Assembly: GCA_965199895.1 (NCBI GenBank)
Contig: CBDATJ010000008.1
Coordinates: forward strand, 155,678-219,677
DNA: 64,000 bases
Origin: Bin55 sp965199895
GTDB taxonomy: Bacteria; Pseudomonadota; Gammaproteobacteria; Pseudomonadales; Azotimanducaceae
Direction of reading: 5' to 3'
The notes below the pieces were generated by a model, which was given only the letters and a program-made list of their open reading frames with translations, searched no databases and had not been told where the DNA came from. This document shows positions 45,365 through 55,482 of this stretch, one piece after another. The position numbers were made by a program, and so were the translations under genes. How positions within the stretch are numbered: the first letter of the stretch is position 1; every line of letters begins with the position of its first letter.

Positions 45365-45482
45365 AGGTCTTTCTCCTGTTGGTTAGTAATGGTTAGGGAT
45401 TTAATCCAATATTATGGTCAGTGACATCCTATTCAAGAACTCGTAATTGATTCTTTCATAGGGTTGAACTTGGAAGTTTGAC

Positions 45483-48400
45483 TCACAGTTGCATTAACTT
45501 GAGGTTACCGCCAGTTGCAGTTTCGTTTCGAGTGAGAACTCGCTCAACAGTGAATCGACTCAAGTATCGCGGACCACCCGCTTTGGGTCCCGTTCCAGAC
45601 AGACCTTCTCCACCGAAAGGCTGAGTTCCAACTACTGCACCCGTCATTCCACGGTTGACATAGGTGTTTCCAACTTTAATGTGGCCTGATAGCCGCTCTA
45701 TGGTTGAGTTGATACGACTATGTATGCCAAAGGTTAATCCATAACCCAGTTGGTTGATATTCTGAATCATGGATTCCACACGGTCTCTCTGATACTTATA
45801 GACTCCCAGTACCGGTCCAAAGTGTTCGGTATCAAAGTTCTTGATGTCGGTGACTTCAACTAAAGTGGGAGGAACAAAGTGACCGGGTGGGTGTTCCTCT
45901 GAACGGCAGCGATGGATTGGGTTGTGCTGTGAAATTGCAGTCTCCAAACGATTCCTGGCTTCCTCACCAATGACAGGACCAACGTCCGTAGACCAATCAG
46001 AGGGATCTCCGATGGATAGGGTGTCCATTGCTCCGTGAATCATTTCGATGAGTGGGTCTGCAATCTCTTCTTGGACACACAATAGTCTCAGAGCGGAACA
46101 TCTTTGACCTGCGCTCTTGAATGCAGAGTGGATGATATCGTCGACAGCGTGCTCAAATTGTGCTGTGGAATCGACAATCATTGCATTGACCCCACCTGTT
46201 TCCGCAATCAGCGGAACGATAGGGCCCTCTAGGTTTGCTAACGAACGGGCAATGCTCTTGGCTGCTTCTTGAGATCCGGTAAACGCTACACCGCCAACAC
46301 GGGGATGTGTAACCAGAGTCTTGCCTACACTGTCTGAACCCGGCATCACTTTGAATACAGTTCGAGGGATGTCTGCATGCTCGTATGCGAGCTCTGCGAG
46401 TCGAAGAGCTATGAGACTGGTTTCAGGAGCGGGTTTAGCTGCGACGACATTGCCTGTTACAAGAGCGGCTGCAACGGGTCCAACAAATATCGACGCTGGA
46501 AAGTTCCAAGGACTGATGCAAACAAACAGACCACGAGGGGCGGAATACAGTACATTAGTTTCCCCCGTGGGTGAGGGGAGTTCTTCTGGTAGCAACTGCT
46601 TGCGAGCTTCTGCAGCGTAGTAACGGCAAAAGTCTTCAGCCTCGCGCAGTTCGGTAACCGCATCCTCAATCGTTTTTCCTGCTTCTAGTTGCAATAGGGC
46701 ACAAAGTTCAGCACGATTCTCTTCAATGGCTGCCGCCCAACTCTCTAAACTCGTCGCTCGAACCTCAACATCTGTACTCGACCATTGGGGTATGGATTGC
46801 TCTAGCTCAACTAGATTGCGTTCTATGTTCGCGGGTGTATATGGCGTATAAGCTCCCACACTGTTGGTCGCAATTGCAGGGTTATGAACGGTTGTTTCTT
46901 CGCCGTATTTCCACTGATGGTTCTTCCATTTGCTGACCTCATCTCTGAATTGAACTTTCATATGCGCTATTCCAAAATCGATACCGCGGGAATTGATTCT
47001 TGTTTTACCGTAAAGGTCTAGGGGAAGGGGAATCTTTGGGTGTTGGTGCACGGCTTTACCCTTCACCTTATCGTAGGGATCTGCAATCACCTCCTCAACA
47101 GCCAACTGTTCATTAAACAGCTGTTGTACGAAGTTCGAATTTGCACCGTTTTCTAACAGCCTTCGCATGAGATACGGTACAAGGTCTTCGTAGTTTCCGA
47201 CTGGAGAATATACCCGACACCGAGGTGCATTTGGGTAGCGCTGTTGGACTTCTTCATACAGTAACTGACCCATCCCATACAGTCGTTGAAATTCATACTG
47301 CTTACCTAGACCCAATTCATAGACAGTTGAGATGGTATGAGCATTGTGGCTAGCAAATTGGGGAAAGAGGTGTGGAGTGTGCTCAAACAGTCTTGAGACA
47401 CACGCCAAGTAGCACAGGTCAGTGTTTTCCTTGCAAGTAAAGACAGGGTAGGTTTCTAACCCATGCTCTTGTGCTACTTTGATTTCAGTATCCCAATAAG
47501 CACCTTTTACTAATCGCACCTTGAGTTGTTTCTGGTTTGCTGTTGCGGTTTTTGCAAGCCAATCAATCAGTTCGATTGCACGTTTTGCGTAAGCTTGGAC
47601 GACCACACCAAGTCCATTCCAGTCCTTCAAGTCTGGATTTTGAACTAACCGTTCAATGACCTTGAGCGTGATTTCACAACGGTTGCTTTCCTCACCATCT
47701 ATGGTCAGTGCTAAGCCAGTTTCTGCTGCATGTTTGCAAAGCAGCGACATCTTTTGGTCTAGGAAGTCGACTGCGGTAGCTTCGTTGAGAGGATGAATCT
47801 TTGGGTACAGTGCCGTCAGCTTAACGGACAATCCGTGTTCTAGGTTTGAGTTTTTTTCTCGAGCGATTCCTAATTGTTTAACAGCATGCATATAGGATTG
47901 AAAATATCGTTCTGCTGCATCATAGGTTCGTGCACCTTCTCCCAACATATCAAACGATGCGGGTTCTTTGGATCGCCGAATAGCGGTTTCGATAGTTTCA
48001 CCGCAAACGAATGACAAACTCAAGACATTGACCATGTTGAGCATCACATGACGCGCCATGGTTTCAGTCCAAGGTGAGGATTTTTGGTCTAGTTGAGTCA
48101 GTCTATCGATGCTTTGAAGTTTCGACTTAGTTCCTAGGAATTGGCACCCGAATACCATCATGAACGTAGCCAGGTTCACTAGCATTGAACTGCTTTTCGT
48201 TTGGTATTCAGCCCAGTTGCCTTCAGCCAGTTTTTCTAAAGCAAGAACGTCGGCAGTGCGTTTGTCTGGGATACGTAATAGAGCTTCAACGAGCGAGAGT
48301 AGAGCAACTCCTTGTTGGCTAGACAGCCCGTACTGTTGAAGGAACTTGTCAACAAAGGGACTAGAGTGCTTGCGTCGCCGACATCCTTGCACTAGCTGGC

Positions 48401-48563
48401 GGGCTTCTGCAACGATCTTGCGACGCTGCTCTTCGGTGACTCGAAACGAAGATAACAGCTCAACAACCGTTTCCTGTTCCGAACGCAACAACGAAGTCCC
48501 AACGCTTTGGAACTGTGAATCTAAAGTTGAATGTGTGGGGTCAGGATGAGCTAATTGACTCAT
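45483..48563 (-). CDS. putA: Bifunctional proline dehydrogenase/glutamate-semialdehyde dehydrogenase PutA
   Basis: 1026 residues. Oxidises proline to glutamate. N-terminal FAD-dependent proline dehydrogenase barrel (about 80-480; VRLVKGAYWDTEIKVAQ and the RVYSPVG region) and NAD-dependent P5C dehydrogenase (about 530-1000; SPWNFPASIFVGP, FTGS, GQRCSALRLLC with the catalytic Cys). No ribbon-helix-helix DNA-binding domain and no C-terminal extension, so this is the minimal, non-regulatory form. Confidence 0.97.
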   Translation of the reverse strand: MSQLAHPDPTHSTLDSQFQSVGTSLLRSEQETVVELLSSFRVTEEQRRKIVAEARQLVQGCRRRKHSSPFVDKFLQQYGLSSQQGVALLSLVEALLRIPDKRTADVLALEKLAEGNWAEYQTKSSSMLVNLATFMMVFGCQFLGTKSKLQSIDRLTQLDQKSSPWTETMARHVMLNMVNVLSLSFVCGETIETAIRRSKEPASFDMLGEGARTYDAAERYFQSYMHAVKQLGIAREKNSNLEHGLSVKLTALYPKIHPLNEATAVDFLDQKMSLLCKHAAETGLALTIDGEESNRCEITLKVIERLVQNPDLKDWNGLGVVVQAYAKRAIELIDWLAKTATANQKQLKVRLVKGAYWDTEIKVAQEHGLETYPVFTCKENTDLCYLACVSRLFEHTPHLFPQFASHNAHTISTVYELGLGKQYEFQRLYGMGQLLYEEVQQRYPNAPRCRVYSPVGNYEDLVPYLMRRLLENGANSNFVQQLFNEQLAVEEVIADPYDKVKGKAVHQHPKIPLPLDLYGKTRINSRGIDFGIAHMKVQFRDEVSKWKNHQWKYGEETTVHNPAIATNSVGAYTPYTPANIERNLVELEQSIPQWSSTDVEVRATSLESWAAAIEENRAELCALLQLEAGKTIEDAVTELREAEDFCRYYAAEARKQLLPEELPSPTGETNVLYSAPRGLFVCISPWNFPASIFVGPVAAALVTGNVVAAKPAPETSLIALRLAELAYEHADIPRTVFKVMPGSDSVGKTLVTHPRVGGVAFTGSQEAAKSIARSLANLEGPIVPLIAETGGVNAMIVDSTAQFEHAVDDIIHSAFKSAGQRCSALRLLCVQEEIADPLIEMIHGAMDTLSIGDPSDWSTDVGPVIGEEARNRLETAISQHNPIHRCRSEEHPPGHFVPPTLVEVTDIKNFDTEHFGPVLGVYKYQRDRVESMIQNINQLGYGLTFGIHSRINSTIERLSGHIKVGNTYVNRGMTGAVVGTQPFGGEGLSGTGPKAGGPRYLSRFTVERVLTRNETATGGNLKLMQL

Positions 48564-48816
48564 TCAGTGAGCAGCATTTGTGTATATCTTTCAGACAAGA
48601 AAATAGGGTGTCTGTGGAGTAAAAACAACAGACCAAGTCGATGCCCCCAAATAGCGGGAAGTTAGTTATGATACTTTAGATAGTGCATGGGATATGTACT
48701 CATTGAGTGTCTAAAATGCAAGAAAATTGAACGATGGTAAGATGAGTCAGTCCAATGAATGCGGTTTTGGGTCGACTGCACTCGATTTGTCTGTCATCCC
48801 AAGGAGGTTCTCACAC

Positions 48817-49503
48817 ATGTCTCATTCCAATTCGACTCATTCAATCTCGCTCGTGAAGATACTTCTGCTTGTTCCCTTCTTCATGGTTTCTATGTTGTTT
48901 CTTTCGTCTTGTGCCGTTATCAGTAAATCAGATTGCCTCTATACTTCTTGGTTCGATAAGGGCAGAACTGACGGAACTGAAGGTAAAGACTCTGACTTGT
49001 TCTACCAGTATGTAGATGCCTGTTCCAAACACGGTGTTCGACCTGATGAAGATGATTATTTCAACGGTTACAAGGAAGGATTAAGCTATTACTGTACTCG
49101 AGAGAATGGATACAATCAGGGTCGTGGTGGTAACCGTTATCAATACGTCTGTCCCGGAGAGACAGAACCAGACTTTCTGAATGGCTATCGCTACGGTCAA
49201 CGTGTGCACCACACCGAAGATGAAATCCTTTCAATCGACAATCAAATCCAGTACCGCTATAACCAAATCGATAAGCTGAACGAAGACATCGACGAGTATG
49301 AGAAAGAAATCGTCGACGACGACACCGATCAAGAAGATCGAAAGGATCTATTGCGAGCGATATCGAAATCCAATAAGGATATTGGTCAGTATAAGGCGGA
49401 GATTGAACTGTTGCTCGACCAGAAAGTTACCGCTATCGCAGACTATCGAGATGCAGTAGACTCAGCGAAGGCTGCAGGGTTTAGCGAGTACCCACGATAC
49501 TAA
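48817..49503 (+). CDS. DUF2799-family lipoprotein
   Basis: 228 residues from ATG 48817, which has a full AGGAGG nine bases upstream. Signal peptide with lipobox LSSC (Cys32). The mature part has repeated W-x3-G-x2-D-G and G-Y-x2-G-x3-G-L-x2-Y-C patterns and conserved cysteines typical of DUF2799, followed by a coiled coil (about 150-200). Function unknown; outer-membrane anchoring inferred. Confidence 0.86.
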   Translation: MSHSNSTHSISLVKILLLVPFFMVSMLFLSSCAVISKSDCLYTSWFDKGRTDGTEGKDSDLFYQYVDACSKHGVRPDEDDYFNGYKEGLSYYCTRENGYNQGRGGNRYQYVCPGETEPDFLNGYRYGQRVHHTEDEILSIDNQIQYRYNQIDKLNEDIDEYEKEIVDDDTDQEDRKDLLRAISKSNKDIGQYKAEIELLLDQKVTAIADYRDAVDSAKAAGFSEYPRY

Positions 49504-49534
49504 TAGACAACATGTTCGATAGCATTAATAAAAT
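49504..49534 (+). promoter_or_regulatory. Possible promoter of tRNA-Met
   Basis: TAGACA (49504-49509) and TAAAAT (49529-49534) each match the sigma-70 consensus at five of six positions, but the 19-base spacer is long. The -10 lies about 11 bases before the mature tRNA. Confidence 0.3.
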
Positions 49535-49545
49535 TCTTGCAGCAT

Positions 49546-49622
49546 GGCTACGTAGCTCAGTCGGTAAGAGCACAGCACTCATAATGCTGGGGTCGTTGGT
49601 TCAAGTCCAACCGTAGCTACCA
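49546..49622 (+). tRNA. tRNA-Met (CAT), elongator
   Basis: 77 bases with encoded CCA. Acceptor stem GGCTACG/CGTAGCT (one G-T pair at the end), D arm GCTC...GAGC, anticodon CAT at 49580-49582 in loop CTCATAA, T loop TTCAAGT. The paired first base and lack of the GGG/CCC anticodon stem exclude the initiator. Close to the E. coli elongator sequence. Confidence 0.97.
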
Positions 49623-49706
49623 GTCTGATTCCTTCAATCGATTTGTTGTCACACACACTTACACCCACCCTAGTGGAAATTCACCCAAAATGACGGGATC
49701 AATTTA

Positions 49707-50834
49707 GTGCGTAATGTCATGCGAAAATTCTTGGTTGGGAGCTTGCAGGTTGCTGCGCTCATTGTTTTCGTCACCTGCATCGTCATTTTTACCAGAGCGC
49801 CCCCAGTACCAACAGGGGAAGCGGAAGATCGCGCTCTCGGTGAGCCCAACACCGATATTCAGCAGGTTAGAGTCATTCGACCAGATTCTGAAACCATCCA
49901 AGCACGAGTGGATTCGACTGGCTCACTAGTTGCACGTAATGTGGTTGCCATCATCCCCCAAGTATCCGGAGTAGCTGAGTGGGTGTCTTCCAATCTTCGG
50001 ACGGGTGGGGTATTCACAGCGGGGGAAGAGTTATATCGCATTGAATCTGCTGATTTTGAATTAGCTGTCACTCAAGCCAAAGCAAACCTATTAGTTGCTG
50101 AAGCAAATCTTGAACTACGAGAAGCAGAGAGTTTTGCTGCCATCGAAAACTGGGCCTTGTTGAATCCAGATACCGAAGCACCCTCACTCGTCACTCGTGC
50201 CCCTCAAATCCAACAAGCTATGGCAAATATTGCGGTAGCGGTCGCTCAGTTGGAAGCCGCAGAGCTCAATCTTTCGCGCACAACATTTGCTTTACCGTTT
50301 GATGGTCGAGTTCTCAACACCCAAGTGGGTGAGGGACAGCTACTCGCCCGCGGGCAAGCAATAGCCACGGTCTATGACAAGAGTTCCATTGAAGTGCAAG
50401 TTCCCGTTTCTTCCAGTGAACTGACCAGATTACAACCTGTGGTGGGACGATCCGCCATGATCTACCAAAACGGAACCCGCTTAGAAGCAACCGTTGAACG
50501 GTTAGCATCAGCCGTAGAAGAGCGTAGTCGTTCTACTTCTCTCTATCTCGTTTTTGACTCACCGAAGGAACTCGTACCCGGTACGTTCGTAACCGTCGAA
50601 ATTCAAGGTAGAAGCAGACCCGACTCATTTCGTCTTCCAGAACAGGTAGAGCAACCCAACTCCACCTTATGGGTGGTTCGTGAAGGAGTCTTGCAACCAC
50701 TCCCGCTAGAAATCTATGAACGACGAAGCAAAGAGCTCATAGTTCCAGCTTTTGAGTACTTTGATGGCATAGTTGCAGGGACACTTGCTGAAGCTTATCC
50801 GGGGATGCCCGTCACCGTAACTGTTCAACCGTGA
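49707..50834 (+). CDS. RND efflux periplasmic adaptor (MFP) protein, pump 2
   Basis: 375 residues, GTG start with GGGA upstream. N-terminal membrane segment (GSLQVAALIVFVTCIVIF), lipoyl strands (IIPQVSGVAEWVSSNLRTGG; LPFDGRVLNTQVGEGQLL), a short hairpin and a beta-barrel. Same role as the adaptor of pump 1 and clearly related, but divergent in sequence. The stop overlaps the permease start as GTGA. Confidence 0.93.
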   Translation: MRNVMRKFLVGSLQVAALIVFVTCIVIFTRAPPVPTGEAEDRALGEPNTDIQQVRVIRPDSETIQARVDSTGSLVARNVVAIIPQVSGVAEWVSSNLRTGGVFTAGEELYRIESADFELAVTQAKANLLVAEANLELREAESFAAIENWALLNPDTEAPSLVTRAPQIQQAMANIAVAVAQLEAAELNLSRTTFALPFDGRVLNTQVGEGQLLARGQAIATVYDKSSIEVQVPVSSSELTRLQPVVGRSAMIYQNGTRLEATVERLASAVEERSRSTSLYLVFDSPKELVPGTFVTVEIQGRSRPDSFRLPEQVEQPNSTLWVVREGVLQPLPLEIYERRSKELIVPAFEYFDGIVAGTLAEAYPGMPVTVTVQP

Positions 50835-53800
50835 CTGAAGCAACTGGTCTCAACTTAAAGCAAAAACCGGAGAGTACACGGTCTTCTCTGATCACATTTT
50901 TTGCGACCAATGTGGTCGCAGCCAACCTACTCATGGTGGTATTTTTGGTGGGAGGTTTGATGGCTGCACAAGGGTTGAAGTCTGAGCTTTTCCCGACACT
51001 CGATCCAGGTCTTGTCACAGTATCCGTTCCTTATCCGGGAGCAACACCGTCTGAAGTGGCTTCCGGTATCACTCAACGAGTCGACGAAGCAGTTCGTTCC
51101 ATAGATGGGGTGGATCGTGTGGTCAGTGTTGCTTCTGAAGGGTACGGTCGCACTACCATTGAGTTAAAGGAATTTGTTAACTCAGAAGACGCAAGATCCG
51201 ACGTACAGGCAGCCGTTGATTTGATTGCTGATTTTCCACCACAGGATGCTGAAGAACCTGAGGTGACTGTAGGAACCGTACTGCATGCGGTATTGACTGT
51301 GATGGTGACCTCCGATGGTGATGAGAATCACCTCGACAGGAGTGCTCGACAACTCGAAGAAGCTCTACGAGCGTTGCCCTTAGTCTCCCATGTCTCTATC
51401 GAAGGGGTAAGAGATTACGAAATTTCAATCGAAGTGAGCGAAGAATCTCTACAAGAGTACGGACTGACTTTCGATGAATTGGCTCAGACGATTCGACGGA
51501 ACTCAGTCAACTTGTCGTCGGGCGAAATCCGTTCGGTTTCAGGCGATCTGCTCATCAGGACTGAACAAGAGAAATCCACTGCTGAAGAGTTTGAAAACAT
51601 CGCTATCCGCACTCTCCCTGGTGGAACTGTATTAACGCTTGGTGATGTTGCGACGGTGTTGGATGGCTACACCGATGATGAGTTTATTATGGAGTCCGAC
51701 GGAGAACGGGCAGTCTTTATACGTATTCGAAAATCGGATGCTGGAAACGTGCTCAAAATCTCCCAGCAGGTCGAAGAATTTCTAGAAACTTATCCACTGC
51801 CGCCCGGTGTCAGTGTCGAAGTCTGGGAGAATCAAAGTGACATCCTGGGAGCACGTTTGAATTTGCTCATTCGCAACGGGGCTTTGGGATTTGCACTGGT
51901 GATGATATTCCTAGTCCTGATGTTGGATTTACGACTGGCTTTTTGGGTTGCAATGGGTGTTCCCATTTCCTTCCTGGGTGCATTCATATTTTTCGACTTT
52001 ATGGGGTTGAGCATGAATATGATTTCACTGTTCTCTCTGATCATTGTGCTCGGGATAGTGGTGGACGACGCGATTGTCGTTGGGGAGAATATAGGCAGTG
52101 AACAACAGAAAGGCCTGACCGGTAGCGAAGCGTCAATAGCCGGAGTTCGAGGTGTGTTCTCTCCCGTCTTTGTTGGAGTAGTCACCACAATGGCTGCCTT
52201 TGCGCCGTTATTATTTGTAACGGGAACCTTTGGTCAGATTTTGAGCACTTTGCCTCTGATTGTCATCATTGTGCTGACGATTTCGCTCATAGAAGTGTTC
52301 TTCATATTGCCTGCGCACTTGTCAGAGTCTAAGCGTTGGAGTGCACCTCCGTTGTCTCGAATACAAAATCTGGTTGCAGAGAAAGTTCAGTACTTTCGCG
52401 ACACCTATCTGACCAAGGGTGTGAAATATGCGGTCGAAAATCGATACGTTTCTTTGGTGTACGCTCTTGGACTACTTGCGGTTGCAGCTGCGTTGATCAT
52501 CAATGGCACGGTGCGAATCGAGTTCTTTCCCCAAGTGGAGTCAGACCGTGTTCTGATCTATGTTGATTATCCCGTAGGGACTCCATTCGAGGTTACCGAC
52601 TCTGCTACCAGACGCATTCACAATGCAGCTCAAATCGTTGACAACAATCACAACGGTACCGCGATCAGAGCAATAGCCATGATGTCAGGCGCACGAGAAA
52701 CGGAAGGTCCCGATCCCGGAGCCGAATCCCGAATGTCTTTTCAGCGGAATGTGGGTAGCTTAGAGATTCAACTCAATCCCGAACCTTTAAGGACGATTTC
52801 TGCCAATCAAATTGCGAGAGAAATACGATTGGAAGCGGGTGAGATACCCGGTGCACAATCCGTTCGATACCTTACCGATATTTTTGCTGAAACAACCGAG
52901 CTTGAGTATGAGTTAATCCACCAGGATTATGAAACCTTAAGGTTAGCTGTGTACTCCATGCGGGATCGGATGACTGATTTACCCATGCTTACGGGTATTC
53001 GCGACAGCATGGGTAATGGTAAACGTCAGTTTGATATTGGACTAACACCCGCAGGTAAAGCGGCTGGGTTAACTCCTGCCATGGTTGCACGTCAGCTTCG
53101 ACAGAGCTTCTTTGGTGACGAAGTTCAGAGGATTCAACGTGGTCGAGACGAAGTCAAGATCATGCTCCGGTATCCCAGAGAAGATCGTCGAAGCACGGCT
53201 GAGTTCTTTGATGCGAGAATCAGGCTTCAAGACGGGACACAGGTACCGCTCACCACGGTCGCTAACGTTGAAGAGTCCAGAAGTTTTTCTTCGATCAACC
53301 GCGTCGATGGCAATCGAGTGATCACCATTGCGGCTAGTGTAGACCCAAAACTCGCATCGTCAGGCGAAGCGGGTGCTTTGATCGGAGAAACGGTGATTCC
53401 ATCTGTCCTCGCAGAATTTCCAGGGTTAAGCATTCAGAGTGCAGGCTTTAGCCGTGAACAATCTGAAGATTTTGCGTCACTTCAAACTTTAGGTGCCATT
53501 GCGCTACTGGTCATCTTTACTCTCATCGCTGGGCAGCTACGAAGCTACACCATGCCTTTGGTGGTTTTGAGTGCTATTCCCTTTGGAGCTGCCGGAGCAG
53601 TGATCGGTCACTACCTCCTAGGATTTAACCTTTCCATGGTGTCTATTTTTGGGATCATCGCACTCAGTGGTGTGGTGGTTAACGATTCGCTGGTACTCGT
53701 AGACCGATATCGAAGACTGCGCAGCGATGATCCAACAATCTCTGTCAAAGATGCCATCATTGAAGCCACACGTCTACGGTTTCGTGCGGTGTTCCTAACC

Positions 53801-54037
53801 ACCGCCACTACTGCTATGGGTTTAACTCCGATGTTGTTTGAACGCAGTATTCAAGCACAGTTTTTGGTGCCGATGGCAGTATCCCTTGCAGTAGGAATCC
53901 TGTTTGCAAGCATCATCATTATTTTCTTGGTACCTTCACTTGTGGTCATTCGTGACGACCTAGTGCAAATAGCGACGCAAGTAACGGGATTCAAGAAGAA
54001 AGAAGAGGGAGATCAACCGGAGCGCGCACTAAGGTAG
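50831..54037 (+). CDS. RND efflux transporter permease, pump 2
   Basis: 1068 residues, GTG start coupled to its adaptor. Standard RND layout; TM4 acidic pair in GIVVDDAIVVGENIG. As in pump 1 the TM10 motif is SGVVVNDSLVLVD, without the AcrB lysine. Related to the permease of pump 1 (shared framework and motifs) but not a recent copy. Substrate unknown. Confidence 0.95.
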   Translation: MTEATGLNLKQKPESTRSSLITFFATNVVAANLLMVVFLVGGLMAAQGLKSELFPTLDPGLVTVSVPYPGATPSEVASGITQRVDEAVRSIDGVDRVVSVASEGYGRTTIELKEFVNSEDARSDVQAAVDLIADFPPQDAEEPEVTVGTVLHAVLTVMVTSDGDENHLDRSARQLEEALRALPLVSHVSIEGVRDYEISIEVSEESLQEYGLTFDELAQTIRRNSVNLSSGEIRSVSGDLLIRTEQEKSTAEEFENIAIRTLPGGTVLTLGDVATVLDGYTDDEFIMESDGERAVFIRIRKSDAGNVLKISQQVEEFLETYPLPPGVSVEVWENQSDILGARLNLLIRNGALGFALVMIFLVLMLDLRLAFWVAMGVPISFLGAFIFFDFMGLSMNMISLFSLIIVLGIVVDDAIVVGENIGSEQQKGLTGSEASIAGVRGVFSPVFVGVVTTMAAFAPLLFVTGTFGQILSTLPLIVIIVLTISLIEVFFILPAHLSESKRWSAPPLSRIQNLVAEKVQYFRDTYLTKGVKYAVENRYVSLVYALGLLAVAAALIINGTVRIEFFPQVESDRVLIYVDYPVGTPFEVTDSATRRIHNAAQIVDNNHNGTAIRAIAMMSGARETEGPDPGAESRMSFQRNVGSLEIQLNPEPLRTISANQIAREIRLEAGEIPGAQSVRYLTDIFAETTELEYELIHQDYETLRLAVYSMRDRMTDLPMLTGIRDSMGNGKRQFDIGLTPAGKAAGLTPAMVARQLRQSFFGDEVQRIQRGRDEVKIMLRYPREDRRSTAEFFDARIRLQDGTQVPLTTVANVEESRSFSSINRVDGNRVITIAASVDPKLASSGEAGALIGETVIPSVLAEFPGLSIQSAGFSREQSEDFASLQTLGAIALLVIFTLIAGQLRSYTMPLVVLSAIPFGAAGAVIGHYLLGFNLSMVSIFGIIALSGVVVNDSLVLVDRYRRLRSDDPTISVKDAIIEATRLRFRAVFLTTATTAMGLTPMLFERSIQAQFLVPMAVSLAVGILFASIIIIFLVPSLVVIRDDLVQIATQVTGFKKKEEGDQPERALR

Positions 54038-54112
54038 AGCGCAACCCGGTTCACCTGAGTGAGTATCATCCGAAAAGTCAACAATCTTTCACACTTGCAA
54101 TCCTATTGAATT

Positions 54113-54730
54113 ATGAAGATTTTTGAAACAATTAAGAAGTGGTACGGCTGTGCGATACCGCTGTTCAAGCAAACCGATGGAGTCCCCCTGCTGGCATTGA
54201 GGTTGTTTGTAGCACCCTTGATGATCGAAGCTGGTTGGAGGAAATTCAATCACTTTGACAGCACTGCAGCTTGGTTCGGAAATGATTTGGCATTGCCGTT
54301 TCCAGAATTGATGGCGCTTATGGCTACTGCTGCCGAGTTAGTCGGTGGAATATTCTTGCTGCTTGGACTCATGACCCGATTGGTGAGCATACCTTTGATG
54401 GTGACCATGCTGGTCGCTGCATTTTTAGTGCACGCTGAGAACGGCTGGTTGGCAATATCTGACTCAAGTAGCATGTACGCGAACGAACGAGTCATGGAAG
54501 CAGCCCCGAAGAAGCAGATGATCAAAGACCTTGTCAAAGACCATGGGGACTACAGTGAACTCACGAGTTCAGGTTCCATCACCATACTCAATGACGGCAT
54601 GGAGTTCGCCATCACCTACTTTGTTATGTTGCTGGTGCTGTTCTTTTATGGAGGTGGCCGATACGTTAGTGTCGACTATTGGCTCAGCTGGTTGAGAGAA
54701 AAGTTCTGGCCTCCCGATGCCCGAGAATAA
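54113..54730 (+). CDS. DoxX-family membrane protein
   Basis: 205 residues. Four hydrophobic helices in the DoxX pattern: ALRLFVAPLMIEAGWRKF, LMALMATAAELVGGIFLLLG, SIPLMVTMLVAAFLVH, and a C-terminal helix YFVMLLVLFFYGGG. Between helices 3 and 4 lies a long soluble insert (about 110-160). DoxX proteins are small quinone-related or redox membrane proteins of poorly known function. Overlaps the next gene by 14 bases. Confidence 0.85.
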   Translation: MKIFETIKKWYGCAIPLFKQTDGVPLLALRLFVAPLMIEAGWRKFNHFDSTAAWFGNDLALPFPELMALMATAAELVGGIFLLLGLMTRLVSIPLMVTMLVAAFLVHAENGWLAISDSSSMYANERVMEAAPKKQMIKDLVKDHGDYSELTSSGSITILNDGMEFAITYFVMLLVLFFYGGGRYVSVDYWLSWLREKFWPPDARE

Positions 54731-55139
54731 AACCAAGCCCACAGACATCAGTGTCAGCGAGTTTCTTGACGGAGTCGAGAACGTCCAACGTCGAGAGGAT
54801 ACTCTCGAAATCGTAGAAATGATGACCCAGATCACCGGTCATGTACCCCAAATGTGGGGAGCGAGCTTGATTGGCTTTGGGAAGTACCAGTATCAATATA
54901 GAAGTGGGCACAAGGGTGAATTTCCCCTAGTCAGTGTCTCACCCAGAGCGCGCAATGTCACAGTCTATATCATGCCTGGATTTGACCAATTTGAGTCGTT
55001 AATGAACCGCCTGGGTAAGTACAAGACGGGGAAGTCGTGTCTATATCTCAACAGACTTGCAGATGTCGATAGGAGTGTTCTATCGGAATTGATCACGAAG
55101 TCTGTCGAGTATATGCGAGAGAAGTACGACACTGACTAG
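54717..55139 (+). CDS. DUF1801-family protein
   Basis: 140 residues. YdhG-like DUF1801 fold: VSEFLDGVENVQRREDTLEI at the start, PQMWGASLIGFGKYQYQY, the strand NVTVYIMPGF, and a C-terminal KSCLYLNRLADVD...LITKSVEYM part. Function unknown. Translationally close to the DoxX gene (14-base overlap). Confidence 0.88.
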   Translation: MPENKTKPTDISVSEFLDGVENVQRREDTLEIVEMMTQITGHVPQMWGASLIGFGKYQYQYRSGHKGEFPLVSVSPRARNVTVYIMPGFDQFESLMNRLGKYKTGKSCLYLNRLADVDRSVLSELITKSVEYMREKYDTD

Positions 55140-55482
55140 GTGAGTCCTACGATCTGACAAAATCACAGGGTCAGTCATATTTCAGATCTCACCGAATCGG
55201 AAGTAGTGTCTGCAGCCGACGCATGCGATGAGGCTTGGTTGCAATCACTGGCGACCGTTACTGGTGTTCAAAGAAGAAGCAATCGTTTTGGGTGTGTTCA
55301 TTAATTCAACCTAAGGTCGTTGGCAACTGATGCTATGAACTGGGATTCTGAAGAGCTGGCTAAATGACGACAAAGAACCCACTTGCGGTCAGGATACGAT
55401 CAATACAGCGATGGTTCAAAGAAGACCCATGTTTCAGCCCATGATCCTAGAACACTCAGACGAGACTTGCTTCATTGGCTCG
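55140..55482. other. Intergenic region, possible gene remnant
   Basis: 343 bases between convergent DUF1801 and ychF with no intact gene. A frame around 55170-55302 (+) gives a protein-like stretch (HISDLTESEVVSAADACDEAW) without a start or a recognisable family, and stops. No terminator with a T tract is visible. Confidence 0.5.
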
